The position numbers and the translations under genes are program-made. From Acidobacteriota bacterium (lineage in GTDB: Bacteria; Acidobacteriota; Vicinamibacteria; Vicinamibacterales; UBA8438), in the NCBI GenBank assembly GCA_009861545.1, contig VXME01000173.1, positions 1-64,000 of the forward strand: DNA of 64,000 nt. Reading direction: 5' to 3'. Of this stretch, positions 1 to 9,390 are shown piece by piece. Under the pieces are notes generated by a model. It searched no databases and was not told where the DNA came from. It worked only from the letters and a program-made list of their open reading frames with translations. How positions within the stretch are numbered: position 1 is the first letter of the stretch; the number at the start of each line of letters is the position of its first letter.

Positions 1-287
1 ATCGGGGCGTTCGTCTCGATGTCCATGAGGCCTCGCGCCTCGAAGTGGGTGACGGGGCCGCGCCGCGCGACGACGGTGACGGCGCCGGAGATCTGTTCGG
101 CGTCGATGGCGCGCTCGATCACCGCGCCGATGCGCTGCAGACGCTTCGCGGACAATCCCACGTCCTCGGGCGCCCCGGCGGGCACCTGGGCGCCGGCCGC
201 GGCGACCGCGAGCAGGGAGGCGAGGGCGAACATCGACGACAACCGGAGTACGAAACGGGCTCCGTGACGGGCAGTATCAGCGCGCAC
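1..287 (-). CDS. Serine hydrolase (beta-lactamase/CubicO type), N-terminal part
   Basis: Partial gene running off the left edge. I choose a GTG start at 287 because AAAGGAG lies at 294-300, 6 nt upstream. Translation gives a hydrophobic export signal ending near AAAGAQ, then residues resembling the N-terminus of class C beta-lactamase-like hydrolases (GLSAKRLQRIGAVIERAI, and FEARGLMDIET near the edge). The catalytic SxxK motif would lie beyond the window, so activity cannot be judged. Probably a secreted esterase or peptidase-like enzyme; the substrate is unknown. Confidence 0.7.
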   Translation of the reverse strand, partial: MRADTARHGARFVLRLSSMFALASLLAVAAAGAQVPAGAPEDVGLSAKRLQRIGAVIERAIDAEQISGAVTVVARRGPVTHFEARGLMDIETNAP

Positions 288-328
288 CGGCAACTCCTTT
301 GCTCGAGAAATGAACCGCGAGCCGTAGC

Positions 329-958
329 TTACCGCATCATCGCTGCCGACCCGGTACCGGCTCGACGAATCCGGGGTCCGAGCACGGACAGCGCCGCCGC
401 GGCGGCCACCTTGTGGTCCTTGCGCCACGGCGTTCCCGCCTCCCGGCCGAACCGGGCGATGATCGACGCGACCTCGCGCACGCCGACGCCCATGGCTTCG
501 GCCGCCAGCACCGTCGGGTCGGTCCTGCGCGGATACCGCCGGACCTCCATGCCGATCCCGGCCGCGGCCTCGGCCAGCGACTCGCGGTAGAGCATGCCGT
601 CGGCGGCATACGTCAGGGGACGCGAGCGCAGTACTTCCTCCAGCGAGTCGGGCAGGCGGTCGTACGGACTCGCGGGCAGGATCAGCACCCGGGCGCGACA
701 GCCCGCCAGCAGGGTCGAGAGCGCGGCGCGCGCGTGCTCGGCCACCGACCGCCTCACCCGGTTCACGAGGTCGATTGCCACTCCGATGTCGAGTTCCATA
801 GCCTCGTGATGGTAGGGCGCGCTCGGAAGGCCCTTGTCGATCAGCTCGACGCGCCGCCGATCGAGGAAGACGGGGACGGCGTCCCTTGCCGCGAGGGTGA
901 CGAGCTCGGCCCGCCCGTAGTGGTCGGAAGCGCCGATGACGGATTCGGCGAACGACAC
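329..958 (-). CDS. Conserved protein of unknown function, 209 aa
   Basis: GTG start at 958 shares its first base with the TAG stop of the upstream PQQ-propeller gene, so the two are probably translationally coupled. No signal peptide or membrane segment is visible. Striking conserved-looking pieces are LPSAPYHHEAMELD, ASPYDRLPDSLEEVL, GMLYRESLAEAA and a C-terminal WRKDHKVAAAAALSVL. I recall similar uncharacterised bacterial proteins with a PYHHE motif and a C-terminal DHK-AAA motif, but cannot name a function. The His, Glu and Asp residues in these motifs could be metal or catalytic ligands (inference). Confidence 0.7.
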   Translation of the reverse strand: MSFAESVIGASDHYGRAELVTLAARDAVPVFLDRRRVELIDKGLPSAPYHHEAMELDIGVAIDLVNRVRRSVAEHARAALSTLLAGCRARVLILPASPYDRLPDSLEEVLRSRPLTYAADGMLYRESLAEAAAGIGMEVRRYPRRTDPTVLAAEAMGVGVREVASIIARFGREAGTPWRKDHKVAAAAALSVLGPRIRRAGTGSAAMMR

Positions 959-2334
959 TACTCGTAGTCCGCGGCCGCCAGCGAGACGCGCACGACCTCG
1001 GCGTCGTTGCGCGCGATCACGTGCCGGTTGGCGAACGCCGGGTGCGCCCACAGGACCGGGCGATCGACGCCTCTCCAGCGACCGGAGCCGCCGCCGCGGG
1101 TACGGGTCGTGGGCGTCAGCAGGTGCGTGCGGTCGACCTCGTGGTAGCCGACGCGCGAGAAGCGGGCGATGACCAGCTCGCCCGTCTCGACGGAGATGAA
1201 CGAGCGGTCCTGGTGCCGCACGAGGTGCGAGCTCGCCCAGCGGTCCTCGGGCACGAGCCGGTCGCTCGACCACAGCCGCTCGCCGGTCGCCGCGTCCACG
1301 CCGCGCAGCTCGCCGTAGCTGTTGAGCCCGTAGATCGCGTCGCCCACCACGATGGGCGTCGACGTCATGGATCGCTGCACCGGCCGGTCGGTGCGGTTGG
1401 GGTTGGCGCCGGTCCAGACCACCCGCGCCGCCGGCCGGTCGGGGTTGAGCGCCAGCATCAGGCCGCCGTTCTCCACCTGCGTGATGAGCAGGAGGCGCCC
1501 GCTGCGGACCGGCGTGCCGATGGTCAGCCCGCTGGGGATCGGAAAGTCGTGCTCCCACCAGGTGCGGCCGGTGGCCGGGTCGAGCGAGGTGACCCCGGCC
1601 GGGTGCCAGACGATCAACTGCCGCACGCCCCCGGCGGTGGTCACGATCGGCGAGGAGTAGCCCGCTTCCACGTTCGTATCGAGTGCGCGCCACGCCTCGG
1701 CGCCCGTCGCCTTGTCGAACGCCACGACCATGGCGTCGGGCTCGCCGCCCAGCAGCGTGATCAGGAGCTCGCCCTCCACGAGCGGCGAGTGCGCGACGCC
1801 GTAGACCGGCACCGTGACGTCGTAGTCGGCCGCGGTGTCGATCTGCCAGATCAGATCGCCGCCGGCGGTGTCGAAGCACGACAGCATGCCGGCCGCCCCG
1901 AGGATGTAGACGCGGTCGCCGTCGACGGTCGGCGTGGCCCGGGGGCCGGTGGCGAACACCGGGACGATGTTGCGGTAGGTGGCCGGCCATTCGCGCGTCC
2001 AGAGGACCGCGCCGGTTTCCTCGTCGAGCGCCACGAGCCGCTCGCGGCCGTCCATCGTGCGGCTGCCCGGCGTCTCCTGGTAGTCGAGGACGAAGACGCG
2101 TCCGCCGGCGACGGCCGGTCCGGCGAAGCCGGCGCGCACCGGCGTGCGCCACTTGACGATGAGCCCGTCCTCGGCGAAGCGCTCGACGATACCGGTCTCC
2201 TGCCACACGGCGGCCCGGTCGATGCCGCGCCACTGCGGCCAGTCTTCGGCGTCGAGCACGGCGGTCGAGCAGCAGACGGCGGCGCAGGCGAGCGCCGCCG
2301 TCATCCGGAAGGGCGTACGATGGTCAGACATCAA
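958..2334 (-). CDS. Exported PQQ-like beta-propeller repeat protein, 458 aa
   Basis: An N-terminal signal segment (hydrophobic, ending near STAVLDAED) is followed by WPQWRG, the usual opening of PQQ-like/BamB-type propellers in this phylum. Repeated units with AxDxxTGxxLW spacing follow, for example ALDEETGAVLWTREW and SLDPATGRTWW. About seven or eight blades fit in 458 residues. No cytochrome c motif is present, so it may be a scaffold or binding propeller, not a quinoprotein dehydrogenase. It lies upstream of, and overlaps by one base, the unknown gene ending at 329. Confidence 0.85.
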   Translation of the reverse strand: MMSDHRTPFRMTAALACAAVCCSTAVLDAEDWPQWRGIDRAAVWQETGIVERFAEDGLIVKWRTPVRAGFAGPAVAGGRVFVLDYQETPGSRTMDGRERLVALDEETGAVLWTREWPATYRNIVPVFATGPRATPTVDGDRVYILGAAGMLSCFDTAGGDLIWQIDTAADYDVTVPVYGVAHSPLVEGELLITLLGGEPDAMVVAFDKATGAEAWRALDTNVEAGYSSPIVTTAGGVRQLIVWHPAGVTSLDPATGRTWWEHDFPIPSGLTIGTPVRSGRLLLITQVENGGLMLALNPDRPAARVVWTGANPNRTDRPVQRSMTSTPIVVGDAIYGLNSYGELRGVDAATGERLWSSDRLVPEDRWASSHLVRHQDRSFISVETGELVIARFSRVGYHEVDRTHLLTPTTRTRGGGSGRWRGVDRPVLWAHPAFANRHVIARNDAEVVRVSLAAADYE

Positions 2335-2383
2335 GGGACTCCAGATTCTCCCGGGACGAGCGCCGCGGCCATCGTCGGTCCCC

Positions 2384-3532
2384 CTACGCCAGGACCTCCT
2401 TGAACACCTCCATTGCCGCCGCCATCTCTTCCCGGCTGCCGATCGAGATTCGGCAATGCGTGGTGTGCAACGGCGGAAAGTCCCGGCCTACCAGCACCTT
2501 GCGCTCCAGGCACGCTTCGCGGAACTCCTGCGCGGGGCGCCCGATGTGGACGAAGATGTGGTTGGTGTTCGAGTCGGGCACGTCGAAGCCCATGTCGCGG
2601 AAGGCGGCGATGACGCCGTCGCGAATCTCGGCGTTCTCCTTGACTTCCTTGTCGATGTGCTCCGTGTCCTCGAACGCGGTGATCGCGGCGATCGCGCCCA
2701 GCATGTTGACGTCGCCCATGCCCCAGGCGTTGCGGATCTTGGCCAGGGTCTGCTCCTGGCCGAGGCCGTATCCGACACGCAGGCCCGCAATGCCGTGCGC
2801 CTTCGAGAAGGAACGGGTGACGAACACGCGCTCGTCCTCCAGGGCCAGGGGCACCGCGGTCTCGATGGCGCCGGGCCGGGCGTAGTTGATGTAGGCCTCG
2901 TCGACGTGAATCATGGTGTCGGGCGATTCACGCAGCACGCGGCGCACGAAGCCCTCGACGGCGCCGGGTCCGTGCACCGTGCCGGTCGGGTTGTTCGGAT
3001 TGCAGAGATAGACCAGACCGGCGCCGCGGGACGCCTCCGCCAGCGCATCGAGATCGATGGCGAGCGAGCTGTCCAGATCCACCTCGATCGTCTTGGCCCC
3101 GATCCGCCGGGCGGTGGCCAGGCTGGTCGAGTAGGTGGGCATGGGGGTCACGAAGGCCCTGGTCGCCGAGGAGAATGCCCGCGCGGACCCCTGCAGCAAG
3201 GGGGTGGAGCCGGTGGCGAGCTGCACGTTGCCGGTACCGACCTTGTAGTAGTCGGCGATGACCTCTCTCAGCTCGTTGACGTGATCGGGCGAATAGCCGC
3301 GGCCCATGCGCTTGTTGGTGTGGGCCTGAATGGCCTGGACCGTCTTCGGGCCGGGGCCGCGCGCGCTCTCGTTCTGGTTGAGCTGGATGACGCCGCCGTC
3401 ATAGACGCCGGACTTCGCGGCCTCCCGAGTCTGGGCGCTGGCCCGCTTGCCGAACGGTGACGTGCCGGTCAGGGCGCCGGCCGCGGCGCCCAGCGCGATG
3501 GTTCCTACGAATCCACGGCGTGTCGTCTTCAT
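2384..3532 (-). CDS. Tat-exported aminotransferase, histidinol-phosphate aminotransferase-like
   Basis: Starts at ATG 3532, with GGGGAGGA 8-14 nt upstream. The N-terminus KTTRRGFVG plus an Ala/Gly-rich stretch is a twin-arginine signal, cut near KRASAQ. The rest is a fold-type I PLP aminotransferase: LNQNESARGPGP, TGSTPLLQGSARAF, LCNPNNPTGTVHGPG, HVDEAYINYA and the PLP-lysine region SFSKAHGIAGLRVGYG. Overall it looks most like HisC. Tat export suggests a periplasmic role rather than histidine biosynthesis. It is 382 aa, normal for the family plus a signal. It is divergent from the quinoprotein at 3721. Confidence 0.85.
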   Translation of the reverse strand: MKTTRRGFVGTIALGAAAGALTGTSPFGKRASAQTREAAKSGVYDGGVIQLNQNESARGPGPKTVQAIQAHTNKRMGRGYSPDHVNELREVIADYYKVGTGNVQLATGSTPLLQGSARAFSSATRAFVTPMPTYSTSLATARRIGAKTIEVDLDSSLAIDLDALAEASRGAGLVYLCNPNNPTGTVHGPGAVEGFVRRVLRESPDTMIHVDEAYINYARPGAIETAVPLALEDERVFVTRSFSKAHGIAGLRVGYGLGQEQTLAKIRNAWGMGDVNMLGAIAAITAFEDTEHIDKEVKENAEIRDGVIAAFRDMGFDVPDSNTNHIFVHIGRPAQEFREACLERKVLVGRDFPPLHTTHCRISIGSREEMAAAMEVFKEVLA

Positions 3533-3664
3533 TTCGATTCCTCCCCGGGAAGCGATGGCGCCTGCTTCTTCCGCCGCCGGCCGGCGGTGAGCGCCTCGGC
3601 ACCCGCGCAAGACGCCCCCGTCCCGGTCGTGTCCGTCCGTACGATTCCAGCATTCTATAACGCC

Positions 3665-3670
3665 TATAAT
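3665..3670 (+). promoter_or_regulatory. Possible -10 box for the PQQ dehydrogenase
   Basis: A perfect TATAAT lies in the divergent gap between the Tat aminotransferase and the quinoprotein gene, about 50 nt before the ATG at 3721. No convincing -35 is present at the standard distance, so this is a weak call resting on an AT-rich box in very GC-rich DNA. Confidence 0.3.
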
Positions 3671-3720
3671 CGCGGGCCATGCGGGCGGCCCGGCGAGGTC
3701 GTTCGGAGGGAGAAGCGCCG

Positions 3721-5943
3721 ATGCCGAGACAGACACGCGCGGGACACGGCGGCGGAGCGAGTGACGGTCGGGCGCCGCGGAGGATACGACCGCTCGCCGG
3801 CGCCGCGGGTTTGGCCGCTTTCGGGCTGGCGCTCGGCATCGCTGCACCGGCCGCGGCCCAGCCCGCGGCGGGCGGCGCGTTCCTCGACGCGCAGGCCGCA
3901 AGCGGACGCACGGCCTACGGCCGCTCCTGTGCCTCCTGCCACGGCACGACGCTGCGGGGCGCGGTTCACGGGCCGGATCTGACCGGTCCGGGCTTTCTGG
4001 GCAACTGGGGATCGCAGACCGCGGCGGCGTTGTACGAGTACGTGCGGGCCGAGATGCCGCCGGGGCTCGGCGGATCGCTCCCGAGCGAAACCTACCTGAG
4101 CATCGTCGCCTACCTGCTGCAGGTGAACGGCCACGCGGCGGGACCGCGGGCGCTCACCGCGGACGCCGCCGCCATCGTCGGCGAGCCCGGCGCCGCGCCG
4201 GCAGGGGGCGCCCCCGCCACGGCGGATGCGTCCGACGCGGCGGCGGCGGACGAGCCCCGTGACGTGGACGCCGTGCCGGCGCGGCGCGCGTTCGTCAACC
4301 GCGAGGTCTCCGGCCTCACCCCGGTCACCGACGCGCTGCTCCGGAATCCGCCGGCGGAGGACTGGCTTACCTGGCGGCGCACCCGAGACAACCAGGGCTA
4401 CACGCCGCTGGACCAGATCGGGCCCGACAGCGTGGCCGGCCTGCGCTTGGCCTGGGCGCTGGCCATGCCCGAGGGCACCAACCAGACCGCGCCGCTCGTC
4501 CACGACGGGGTGATGTTCCTGGCGAGTCCCGGCAACGTCGTGCAGGCCCTCGACGCGGCCACCGGCGAGCTGTTCTGGGAGCACCGGCACCAGTATCCCG
4601 AGGACGCGGAGAGCCGGCGCGCGACCCGCAGCATCGCCCTCTACCGGGACAAGGTCTACCTGGCCACCTACGACGCGGCCATCGTCGCCCTCGACGCGCG
4701 GACGGGCGAGCCGGTCTGGCAGACCACGCGGGCCGACTACCGGAAGGGCTTCGCCCAGACGGGCGGGCCGAGCATCGCGAACGGCATCGTCGTCAGCGGC
4801 ATCAACGGCTGCGAGCGCTTCGAGGACGAAGGCTGCTTCATCACCGGCCACGACCCGGACACCGGCGAGGAGCTCTGGCGCACCTCGACCATCGCGCTGC
4901 CGGGCGACGTCAACAGCGGGACCTGGGGAGACATCCCGCCGCACCTGCGCGGCGGCGGCGACACCTGGATTCCGGGCGCCTACGATGCGGACCTCGACCT
5001 CTTCTTCATCGGCACCGCGCAGGCGAAGCCGTGGGTGGCGGCGAGCCGCGGGATGTCGACCTACAACGACGCCCTCTACACCAACTCGACGCTCGCCCTG
5101 CACCCCCGCACGGGGCAGGTCGCCTGGTACTTCCAGCACGTGCCGGGCGAGACGCTCGACCTGGACATCGTCTTCGAGCGGGTGCTGGTCGACGTCGACG
5201 ATCACAAGTGGCTGTTCACGGCCGGCAAGGACGCCATCCTCTGGAAGCTCGACCGGCGCACGGGGGCCTTCGTCGACCTGGCCGAGATGCTGCCCCAGGA
5301 CATCTTCGATTCGATCGATAGGGAGACCGGCCGCGTGAGCTACCGGCAGGACATTCGCGACGCCGGCGTCGACGACGCGGTGGATGCCTGCCCCAGCCTG
5401 TACGGCGGCCACAACTGGCAGGCGTCGGGCTACAGCCCCGAGGCGCAAGTGATCATCTATCCGCTGCACCAGGTGTGCATGACGCTGACCGGCCGTCACG
5501 TCGAGCTGGTGGAGGGGGGCGGCGGTCTCGGGGTCTCCGCCATCGAGCTCCACGAGATGCCGGGCACGAACGGCATGCTCGGACGCCTCGCCGCCTACGA
5601 CGTGCGAACGATGGAGGAGGTCTGGAGCCGCGAGCAGCGCGCCATCTTCCTGACGTCGGTCCTGACGACGGCCACCGGGCTGGCCTTCGTCGGCGACGTC
5701 GACCGCTACTTCCGCGCGCTCGACGTGGGCACCGGCCAGGTCCTCTGGGAAACGCGCCTCGGCCAGTCCGGCCACGGGTTCCCGATCTCGTACGCCGCGG
5801 GCGGCAGGCAGTACGTCGCGGTCCCGACCGGCGTCGGCATCTTCCGCGGCCTGAGCGGCGTGCTCAGCCCGGACATCTACCAGCCCCCGTCGGGGAACGG
5901 GCTCTACGTCTTCGCCCTCCCGGACCGGGCCTCGGCGCCGTAG
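3721..5943 (+). CDS. Quinoprotein dehydrogenase with N-terminal cytochrome c domain
   Basis: I start at ATG 3721 (upstream GGAGGGAGAAG) instead of the in-frame ATG at 3679. Residues 1-47 hold a basic stretch and signal ending AAPAAAQ. A cytochrome c domain follows, with heme site C70-A-S-C73-H74 and a likely Met ligand further on (AEMPPGLGG). After an Ala/Pro/Asp linker (about 150-190) comes a PQQ alcohol-dehydrogenase-type propeller, starting [21 protein letters not shown] tryptophan-docking-type repeat [15 protein letters not shown] is visible. About 740 aa. The fused heme domain would pass electrons from the periplasmic quinoprotein to the respiratory chain. Substrate unknown, probably an alcohol or sugar. 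Confidence 0.88.
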   Translation: MPRQTRAGHGGGASDGRAPRRIRPLAGAAGLAAFGLALGIAAPAAAQPAAGGAFLDAQAASGRTAYGRSCASCHGTTLRGAVHGPDLTGPGFLGNWGSQTAAALYEYVRAEMPPGLGGSLPSETYLSIVAYLLQVNGHAAGPRALTADAAAIVGEPGAAPAGGAPATADASDAAAADEPRDVDAVPARRAFVNREVSGLTPVTDALLRNPPAEDWLTWRRTRDNQGYTPLDQIGPDSVAGLRLAWALAMPEGTNQTAPLVHDGVMFLASPGNVVQALDAATGELFWEHRHQYPEDAESRRATRSIALYRDKVYLATYDAAIVALDARTGEPVWQTTRADYRKGFAQTGGPSIANGIVVSGINGCERFEDEGCFITGHDPDTGEELWRTSTIALPGDVNSGTWGDIPPHLRGGGDTWIPGAYDADLDLFFIGTAQAKPWVAASRGMSTYNDALYTNSTLALHPRTGQVAWYFQHVPGETLDLDIVFERVLVDVDDHKWLFTAGKDAILWKLDRRTGAFVDLAEMLPQDIFDSIDRETGRVSYRQDIRDAGVDDAVDACPSLYGGHNWQASGYSPEAQVIIYPLHQVCMTLTGRHVELVEGGGGLGVSAIELHEMPGTNGMLGRLAAYDVRTMEEVWSREQRAIFLTSVLTTATGLAFVGDVDRYFRALDVGTGQVLWETRLGQSGHGFPISYAAGGRQYVAVPTGVGIFRGLSGVLSPDIYQPPSGNGLYVFALPDRASAP

Positions 5944-6050
5944 GGCGGCCCGCACGCGCTGCCGCGCAGGTGGCCGTCCCGGCTGCCCGCTTCGGGTTGC
6001 GACTGCTTCGCCGGGAGCCCGGTTTGCACGCCGAGCCTCGCGTCCGGGAC

Positions 6051-7340
6051 CTACCAGGCCGGCATCCGGCGATCGCGCACGTGGGACGACGTGATGCGCC
6101 CGAGGCTGGGGGTGCCGGCCTGCCGCATCACCATCCGCAGCTCACTGTCCAGGATGTCGAGCGCCGTCTCGACGCCGGGCTGCCCGAACGCGGCGAGGCC
6201 GAAGATGTAGGGGCGTCCCACGCCCACGGCCGTCGCGCCGAGGGCCAGGGCCTTGAAGATGTCGGTGCCGCGGCGGAAGCCCCCGTCGACGATGATCGGG
6301 GCGCGCCCGGCCACGCCCGCCGCCACCTCGGGCACGCACTCGACCGACGAGCGCAGGCTGTTCTCCATGCGGCCGCCGTGGTTCGAGACCCAGATGCCGT
6401 CGGCGCCGCACTCCAGCGCGAGCTCCGCGTCCTCGCGCGTGACGATGCCCTTGAGCACCACCTTCATGGAGGTGGCGTCCTTCAGCCGCTTGACGTAGTC
6501 CCAGGTGGCGATGCGTCCGTCGAGCTGCGGCGGCCCCAGCGGCGGCGTGGTCGTCATCGGCTTCCCGTCGGGGTTGATCGTCGAGCCCAGGAAGCCGGGC
6601 AGCGCGAGGCCTTGGTCGTCGGGGTTCAGCGTGTGGCAGGTGCCGCAGAACGCGCGGTCGCGGCGCCGGGCGCGCGCGTGCACGATGCGCTTGCCGCCGC
6701 CCTGGCTGTCGATGGTCCAGGCCAGCACGGGGGAGCCGGCCGCCTCGGCGCGCTTGATCATGGCCAGCGTCCGGCTCCAGTCGGGGTCGCGGTAGAGCTG
6801 GAACCAGACGGGCCCGCCGCGGGCCGCCGCAACGTCCTCGATCGGCTGGCTCGCCGCGTTCGAGAGCGTCATGATGTGCCCGCGGGTGTTGACCGCGCGG
6901 GCCACCTCCACCTCGCCGCCCCGGTGGAAGGCGCTGAGCGCGCCGCAGGGGCAGAGGAGGATCGGGGAGTGCGCGCTCGACCCGAAGAGCGACACCGACA
7001 TGTCCATGCGGCTGATGTCGACCAGGCGCCGGACGCGGAGCTGATACTGCGTGAACCCTTCCCGGTTCGCGCGGTACGTCGCCTCGTCCTCGGTGCCGCC
7101 GAGGAACGCCACGTGCCCGTAGTGCAGCTTCTCCTTGGCGACGGCCTCGAAGTCGAAGACCGTCAGCGCCTCTTCCGGCGACGCGATCAGCTCGCCAGCG
7201 GGGCCGCCCTCCCGGAACGGTTCCTGGCCGAGCGCGTGGAGGAGCTTCGGAGAGAGCGTGACGTACGGCAGGGCGGGGCTGGCGGCCAGCATCCGCAGGA
7301 ACTGACGCCGGTCGGTGTGCGGGGCGCTCGGGTTGGGCAT
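6051..7340 (-). CDS. FMN-dependent alpha-hydroxy-acid oxidase (lactate 2-monooxygenase-like), Tat-like signal
   Basis: ATG at 7340 has AAAGGAG 6 nt upstream. The N-terminus TDRRQFLRML resembles a Tat motif, with a hydrophobic run after it. The TIM-barrel flavoprotein signature is clear: VVLKGIVTREDAELALECG, WVSNHGGRMENS (active-site His and Arg), IIVDGGFRRGTDIFKAL and ALGATAVGVGRPYIFGL. At 429 aa it matches lactate oxidase/monooxygenase-type enzymes. A CGTCH-like stretch (CGTCHTLN) sits in a loop; it is probably not a heme site. It likely oxidises an L-2-hydroxy acid in the periplasm. The usual NHGGRQ is NHGGRM here, a possible change in specificity. Confidence 0.85.
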   Translation of the reverse strand: MPNPSAPHTDRRQFLRMLAASPALPYVTLSPKLLHALGQEPFREGGPAGELIASPEEALTVFDFEAVAKEKLHYGHVAFLGGTEDEATYRANREGFTQYQLRVRRLVDISRMDMSVSLFGSSAHSPILLCPCGALSAFHRGGEVEVARAVNTRGHIMTLSNAASQPIEDVAAARGGPVWFQLYRDPDWSRTLAMIKRAEAAGSPVLAWTIDSQGGGKRIVHARARRRDRAFCGTCHTLNPDDQGLALPGFLGSTINPDGKPMTTTPPLGPPQLDGRIATWDYVKRLKDATSMKVVLKGIVTREDAELALECGADGIWVSNHGGRMENSLRSSVECVPEVAAGVAGRAPIIVDGGFRRGTDIFKALALGATAVGVGRPYIFGLAAFGQPGVETALDILDSELRMVMRQAGTPSLGRITSSHVRDRRMPAW

Positions 7341-7461
7341 GTCACGCTCCTTTGGACATCGAGCCTTCACAGTATCACGCCGGATCGAACAGGACGCGGT
7401 GCCGGTGGCCAACCCGTAGCAGGCCGTCCGGGCTCCACTCGGCCGTATCGGTCGCAAGGTC

Positions 7462-8352
7462 GTGAATTGCGGTACTCTCTTGGCCGGGAGCTCGACTCCG
7501 CGTTTCGGATTCCGCAACGTGCCCACCAGACTGGTTGCCGGCTTCGGTGCCGCGCTGTGCGCCCTCGCGTTCTCGTTCTCGGGCCCGGCTGCGCTGGCCC
7601 AGGAACCCGGGGAACCTCGGGCCTACGTCAGTGTTGGAATAGCCGGTGCCTTTCCCGGAAGCGCTCGCTTCTCGGACGGCGAGGACGCCGGCCACGCCAA
7701 CCTCTACGACCGGCCGGACCTGTTCACGCAGGGGGACTTTGCCGGCGCGCCGCAGTCGCACGCCGCCGCCGGCTATCGCGTCGCATCGCGCCTGCGCACC
7801 CAACTGGAGGTCACGATGGGTTGGGCGCACCAATACCGTGGCAACGCGAACTATGACCGGTCGGGCGTCGTCCAGCCGTCCTCGGCGGAGTTCCGCGGAT
7901 GGCAGTTGTTGGCCATCGGCTTCTACGATTTACCGGCGTGGCGGTTGGGAGGGACACTGCGGGTCGAGCCGTATCTGGGCGGAGGCGCCGGCGTCACCGG
8001 CTACCGTCTGGACGACTTCCGGCAGGAGTTTCCCGAGCCCGAGAATCCGGACGGAGGCCTTCGGCGGGGGCCCGCCGCCGAGGTTCCGTACACCCGTCTG
8101 CCGCCGGGTCGCGGCCGGACCCGGACGGCGATGCTCGCGGCCGGCGTGGCACTCCCCATCACCGGCCGCGTGCGGCTCGATGTCGGCTATCGTTACACGG
8201 ATGCCGGCGCTGTCCGCACCGACCCGGGCAACATCCTCGTAGTCCGCTACGGACGCGACGGCGGGCGCCGGGAGATCGGCGTGCCCATCAACGAGACGGC
8301 CGCCGACTTCCGGATGCACACACTGCTGGCGACGCTGCGGTTCGGGCTCTGA
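7462..8352 (+). CDS. Outer-membrane beta-barrel protein
   Basis: Contains an export signal ending GPAALAQEPG and then alternating hydrophobic/polar strands typical of an 8-strand porin-like barrel: YVSVGIAGAFPGS, LQVEVTMGW-like turns, EPYLGGGAGVTGYRL and VRLDVGYRYTDAG. It ends with LLATLRFGL, an aromatic or hydrophobic C-terminus as in Bam substrates. The start is uncertain: ATG 7462 gives 296 aa, while GTG 7519 would begin right at the signal peptide. A TonB-receptor fragment follows at once, on the same strand. Function unknown; opacity or OmpA-like surface proteins are the nearest type. Confidence 0.65.
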   Translation: MNCGTLLAGSSTPRFGFRNVPTRLVAGFGAALCALAFSFSGPAALAQEPGEPRAYVSVGIAGAFPGSARFSDGEDAGHANLYDRPDLFTQGDFAGAPQSHAAAGYRVASRLRTQLEVTMGWAHQYRGNANYDRSGVVQPSSAEFRGWQLLAIGFYDLPAWRLGGTLRVEPYLGGGAGVTGYRLDDFRQEFPEPENPDGGLRRGPAAEVPYTRLPPGRGRTRTAMLAAGVALPITGRVRLDVGYRYTDAGAVRTDPGNILVVRYGRDGGRREIGVPINETAADFRMHTLLATLRFGL

Positions 8353-8397
8353 CCAGGACCGCTCGCCGGCTATCTCCTGGCGCCTTGGCGCGAGGAG

Positions 8398-9052
8398 ACG
8401 GTGGGTCCGACCGGCTCGGCATCACGAGCAACTTCACGTTGACGCCGGCGGAGATCGCCGAGGTCGTGGCCGGCGGATTCGAGGCGGCGCAGAGCGTGCG
8501 GAACTACCGCTTCTTCACCAACGCCTTTTCCACGACGTCGCAGGGCATCGACGTCGTCTCGACCTGGACGCCGCTGGCGCTGCGCGGGAACACGGTCATA
8601 AGCGCCGTGTTCAACCACACCGACACCGAGGTGACGGACAACGCCCGGGGTCTGCTCGACGGCCGGCGGCTTGCGGAGTACGCCTACGCCCTGCCGCGCA
8701 CCCGCTGGAAGGTCGGCGTCACGCAACGCGTCGGGCGGGCGAGCCTGCTCGGCCGCCTCAGCTGCTACAGCGGCTGGTACGACTACGACAGCGGACGCGG
8801 AACGGTCTTCGATTCGTCCGGCGGCCTGGAGCAGGGCTTCTTCGACGGCCGGCCGATCGTCGACCTGGAGCTGAGCCTTCCCCTCGGACAGGGAACGACG
8901 CTGGCCGTCGGGGGCCAGAACGTCTTCGATACCTACTCGCAGGTGTCCGTCATTGCCAATGCGGTCGGCGAGCAGTACAGCGAGTACATGCCGTGGGGCT
9001 ACAGCGGCGCTCTACATACTACGTGCGCATCGGTTACGACTGGGGTGGCTGA
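8398..9052 (+). pseudogene. C-terminal fragment of a TonB-dependent receptor, frameshifted
   Basis: The frame reads DRLGITSNFTLTPAEIAEVV, RNYRFFTNAFSTTSQGIDVV and VAVGGQNVFDT-like strands that align well with the C-terminal third of the intact receptor ending at 19957 (shared pattern FRFFTND-TRTQGLDLVTAWTP). No start codon or plug domain is present. Near 9012-9020 the frame breaks; shifting by one base restores YYVRIGYDWGG and the TGA at 9050-9052, matching the YYVRLGYRW end of the other receptor. This is a decayed paralog, not an expressed gene. Confidence 0.85.
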
Positions 9053-9062
9053 GGTTTCAACG

Positions 9063-9134
9063 ACACGGGCTCCGGGCTCCGCTCGCAACTCACCGGCAGA
9101 CGGTCTTGCCGTCGACGATCTGCGTCTTCGGATC
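9063..9134 (-). pseudogene. 72-bp scrap of the hsdR AlbA_2-like region
   Basis: Positions 9063-9134 are nearly identical to 38521-38593, inside the C-terminal domain of the intact hsdR (encoding around PKTQIVEGKTVCLVSCQ). One base is missing and a few are substituted. It sits between the TonB fragment and the fitA-like gene, whose stop codon lies exactly at the junction. Confidence 0.8.
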
Positions 9135-9390
9135 ACTCGGGGGCATCCCGGCCGTAGTCGCTGGATGTGAAGTCGATCGGAGCGTCGACCTCACGCGCCG
9201 GCAGATCGAAATCGACGGCATCGTCGCCGACGATGCGGCGGATCATCGCGCCGGCCGGCTCCACGTCCACGACGGCGTCGGCCAGGATGCGACGCACGGC
9301 CTCTTCCACGGACAGGCCGTCGCGCTGCGCCCGCATCTTCAGCCGCCGGAAGACCTCGCCGTCCAGACGGCGTACGCTCAAGCTCGCCAT
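9133..9390 (-). CDS. FitA/StbC-type ribbon-helix-helix antitoxin, orphan
   Basis: 85 aa. The N-terminus MASLSVRRLDGEVFRRLKMRAQ followed by GLSVEEAVRRILADAV is the classic Arc-fold ribbon-helix-helix of FitA-like antitoxins, which pair with PIN-domain (VapC/FitB) toxins. ATG at 9390 has GGAG about 7 nt upstream. The toxin would be expected directly downstream on the same strand, but that DNA is an hsdR scrap and a TonB fragment; no PIN domain is visible. It is therefore an orphan. The C-terminal toxin-binding tail ends exactly at a rearrangement junction and may be altered. Confidence 0.8.
   Translation of the reverse strand: MASLSVRRLDGEVFRRLKMRAQRDGLSVEEAVRRILADAVVDVEPAGAMIRRIVGDDAVDFDLPAREVDAPIDFTSSDYGRDAPE

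Noticed and set aside
1021-2403. Long plus-strand frame over the PQQ-propeller gene
   Set aside because: Arg/His/Ala-rich shadow on the opposite strand of a well-supported gene.
3679-3720. Upstream ATG for the quinoprotein
   Set aside because: The ATG at 3721 has a better ribosome site and the extra residues are not signal-like.
6640-6665. CGTCH as a heme c site in the FMN oxidase
   Set aside because: The protein is a complete flavin TIM barrel and the motif lies in a loop; no other cytochrome features.
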